A stretch of 64,000 nt of DNA from Sphingobacterium sp. HMA12 (GTDB taxonomy: Bacteria; Bacteroidota; Bacteroidia; Sphingobacteriales; Sphingobacteriaceae), in NCBI RefSeq assembly GCF_002933815.1, contig NZ_BEYR01000001.1:2845765-2909764 (forward strand). The letters are read 5' to 3'. Positions 63,444 through 64,000 of the stretch are shown here, piece by piece. The translations under genes were made by a program, and so were the position numbers. How positions within the stretch are numbered: position 1 is the stretch's first letter; every line of letters begins with the position of its first letter. The notes under the pieces are model-generated. The model was not told the DNA's origin. It did no database searches and saw only the letters and a program-made list of their open reading frames with translations.

Positions 63444-64000
63444 AACATAATACTTATCGTTTTCTGCTAATCTTCTGCATCGTCATTTTTGGATTGACCG
63501 CGCAGGGGCAGATCCGTCTGGATACCACATTGGTCAAACCACTCCCCTATATCACTGGCTGGAAAGATAACGAGCATTATATCCAGGCAAAAACAAATGG
63601 AAAGCAAAGACTACTTGCGATCATTGACTGTAAAACAGGAAAAGTAACAGCGGAAGTACCTGCAACAAATAGCAACCAGCCAGATACGGCCGACACCTTG
63701 CCATTAAAGATTAAAGGAGCGATATTACCTCTCCTGTCTCCAGATAAAAAATGGATAGCTTATCTGAAAAACAACAACCTATATGCGCGTAAACTAGCGA
63801 CCAACGAAGATATCCAGTTTACAAAAGATGGTACAGCTACGCTGATGAACGGCTATGCCTCATGGGTCTATTATGAAGAAATCTTAAAACGGGATAGCCA
63901 TTACCGTGCATTTTGGTGGTCGCCCGACAGCAAATATATTGCTTTCTATCGCTTTGACGACAGTAAGGTTCCGACAATGCCGCTTTACAGTCCGATAGGA
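63434..64000 (+). CDS. Dipeptidyl peptidase IV (S9B) N-terminal part, cut by window end
   Basis: The ATG at 63434 overlaps the SusD stop. The 189 visible residues comprise a signal peptide (FLLIFCIVIFGLTAQGQ) and the first beta-propeller blades. LLSPDKKWIAYLKNNNLYARKLATNED is followed by the DPP IV hallmark GYASWVYYEEILKRDSHYRAFWWSPDSKYIAFYRFDDSKVP, whose YYEEI segment corresponds to the double-Glu N-terminus-binding motif. The catalytic alpha/beta-hydrolase domain lies beyond 64000. The enzyme removes X-Pro or X-Ala dipeptides from peptide N-termini in the periplasm. Coupling to SusC/D indicates a peptide-uptake operon. Confidence 0.9.
   Translation, partial: MGIKHNTYRFLLIFCIVIFGLTAQGQIRLDTTLVKPLPYITGWKDNEHYIQAKTNGKQRLLAIIDCKTGKVTAEVPATNSNQPDTADTLPLKIKGAILPLLSPDKKWIAYLKNNNLYARKLATNEDIQFTKDGTATLMNGYASWVYYEEILKRDSHYRAFWWSPDSKYIAFYRFDDSKVPTMPLYSPIG

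Overview
The window reads as chromosome of a free-living Bacteroidota, most likely Sphingobacteriaceae (Sphingobacterium-like). The reasons are four RagA/SusC plus RagB/SusD pairs, three FecI-type ECF sigma/FecR anti-sigma pairs beside STN-domain SusC proteins, DUF4374, fimbrillin and NIPSNAP-type genes, and promoters matching the Bacteroidota TAnnTTTG -7 element. The genus is an inference. I saw no tRNA, rRNA, CRISPR array, prophage or intact insertion sequence.

Layout. 1-2.2 kb: a lipoprotein, a broken unknown ORF, a frameshifted murQ relic and a VOC-fold protein. 2.6-6.3 kb: a TonB receptor plus DUF4374 lipoprotein, probably for siderophore or metal uptake. 6.5-16 kb (minus): SusC/D system 1, made of sigma, FecR, hairpin, STN-SusC, SusD, an EEP-fold phosphodiesterase/nuclease and a GxDLY/SGNH hydrolase. 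16-19.4 kb: a small membrane protein, a DUF2490 relic, a metallophosphoesterase and a beta-lactamase-fold pseudogene. 19.6-27.5 kb (plus): SusC/D system 2, made of sigma, FecR, STN-SusC, SusD and a DUF4369/TlpA thioredoxin. 27.8-34 kb: AraC regulator, Tet-type MFS pump, P1 peptidase, EamA exporter divergent from an HxlR regulator, and a serine hydrolase. 34.8-36.3 kb: PAP2 phosphatase and NIPSNAP protein. 36.4-41.7 kb (minus): a compact regulon of DJ-1/PfpI, AraC, NAD-dependent epimerase, class-3 aldehyde dehydrogenase and acetoacetate-decarboxylase-like protein. Three promoters here carry the same 36-bp element at the same spacing. 41.9-44.8 kb: two tiny basic proteins divergent from a 61-aa peptide gene and a fimbrillin-like lipoprotein. 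45-53.3 kb (minus): a glycan-utilisation locus of SusC, SusD, GH43 and an alpha/beta-hydrolase esterase. 53.7-55.9 kb: two orphan genes and a broken ORF. 56.2-64 kb (plus): SusC/D system 4, made of sigma, FecR, hairpin, STN-SusC, SusD and a dipeptidyl peptidase IV cut by the window end.

How they work together. Systems 1, 2 and 4 look like trans-envelope signalling uptake systems. Ligand on the STN-bearing SusC would be relayed to FecR, releasing the ECF sigma to transcribe the uptake operon; the attached enzymes (phosphodiesterase/SGNH hydrolase, thioredoxin, DPP IV) hint at three different ligands. System 3 has no local regulator, lacks STN, and is a classic GH43/esterase locus for acetylated arabinose- or xylose-containing glycans. 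The least conventional part is the 36-41.7 kb cluster. It looks like an inducible aldehyde/ketone or electrophile response whose AraC protein probably activates itself and two other operons through the shared 36-bp site.
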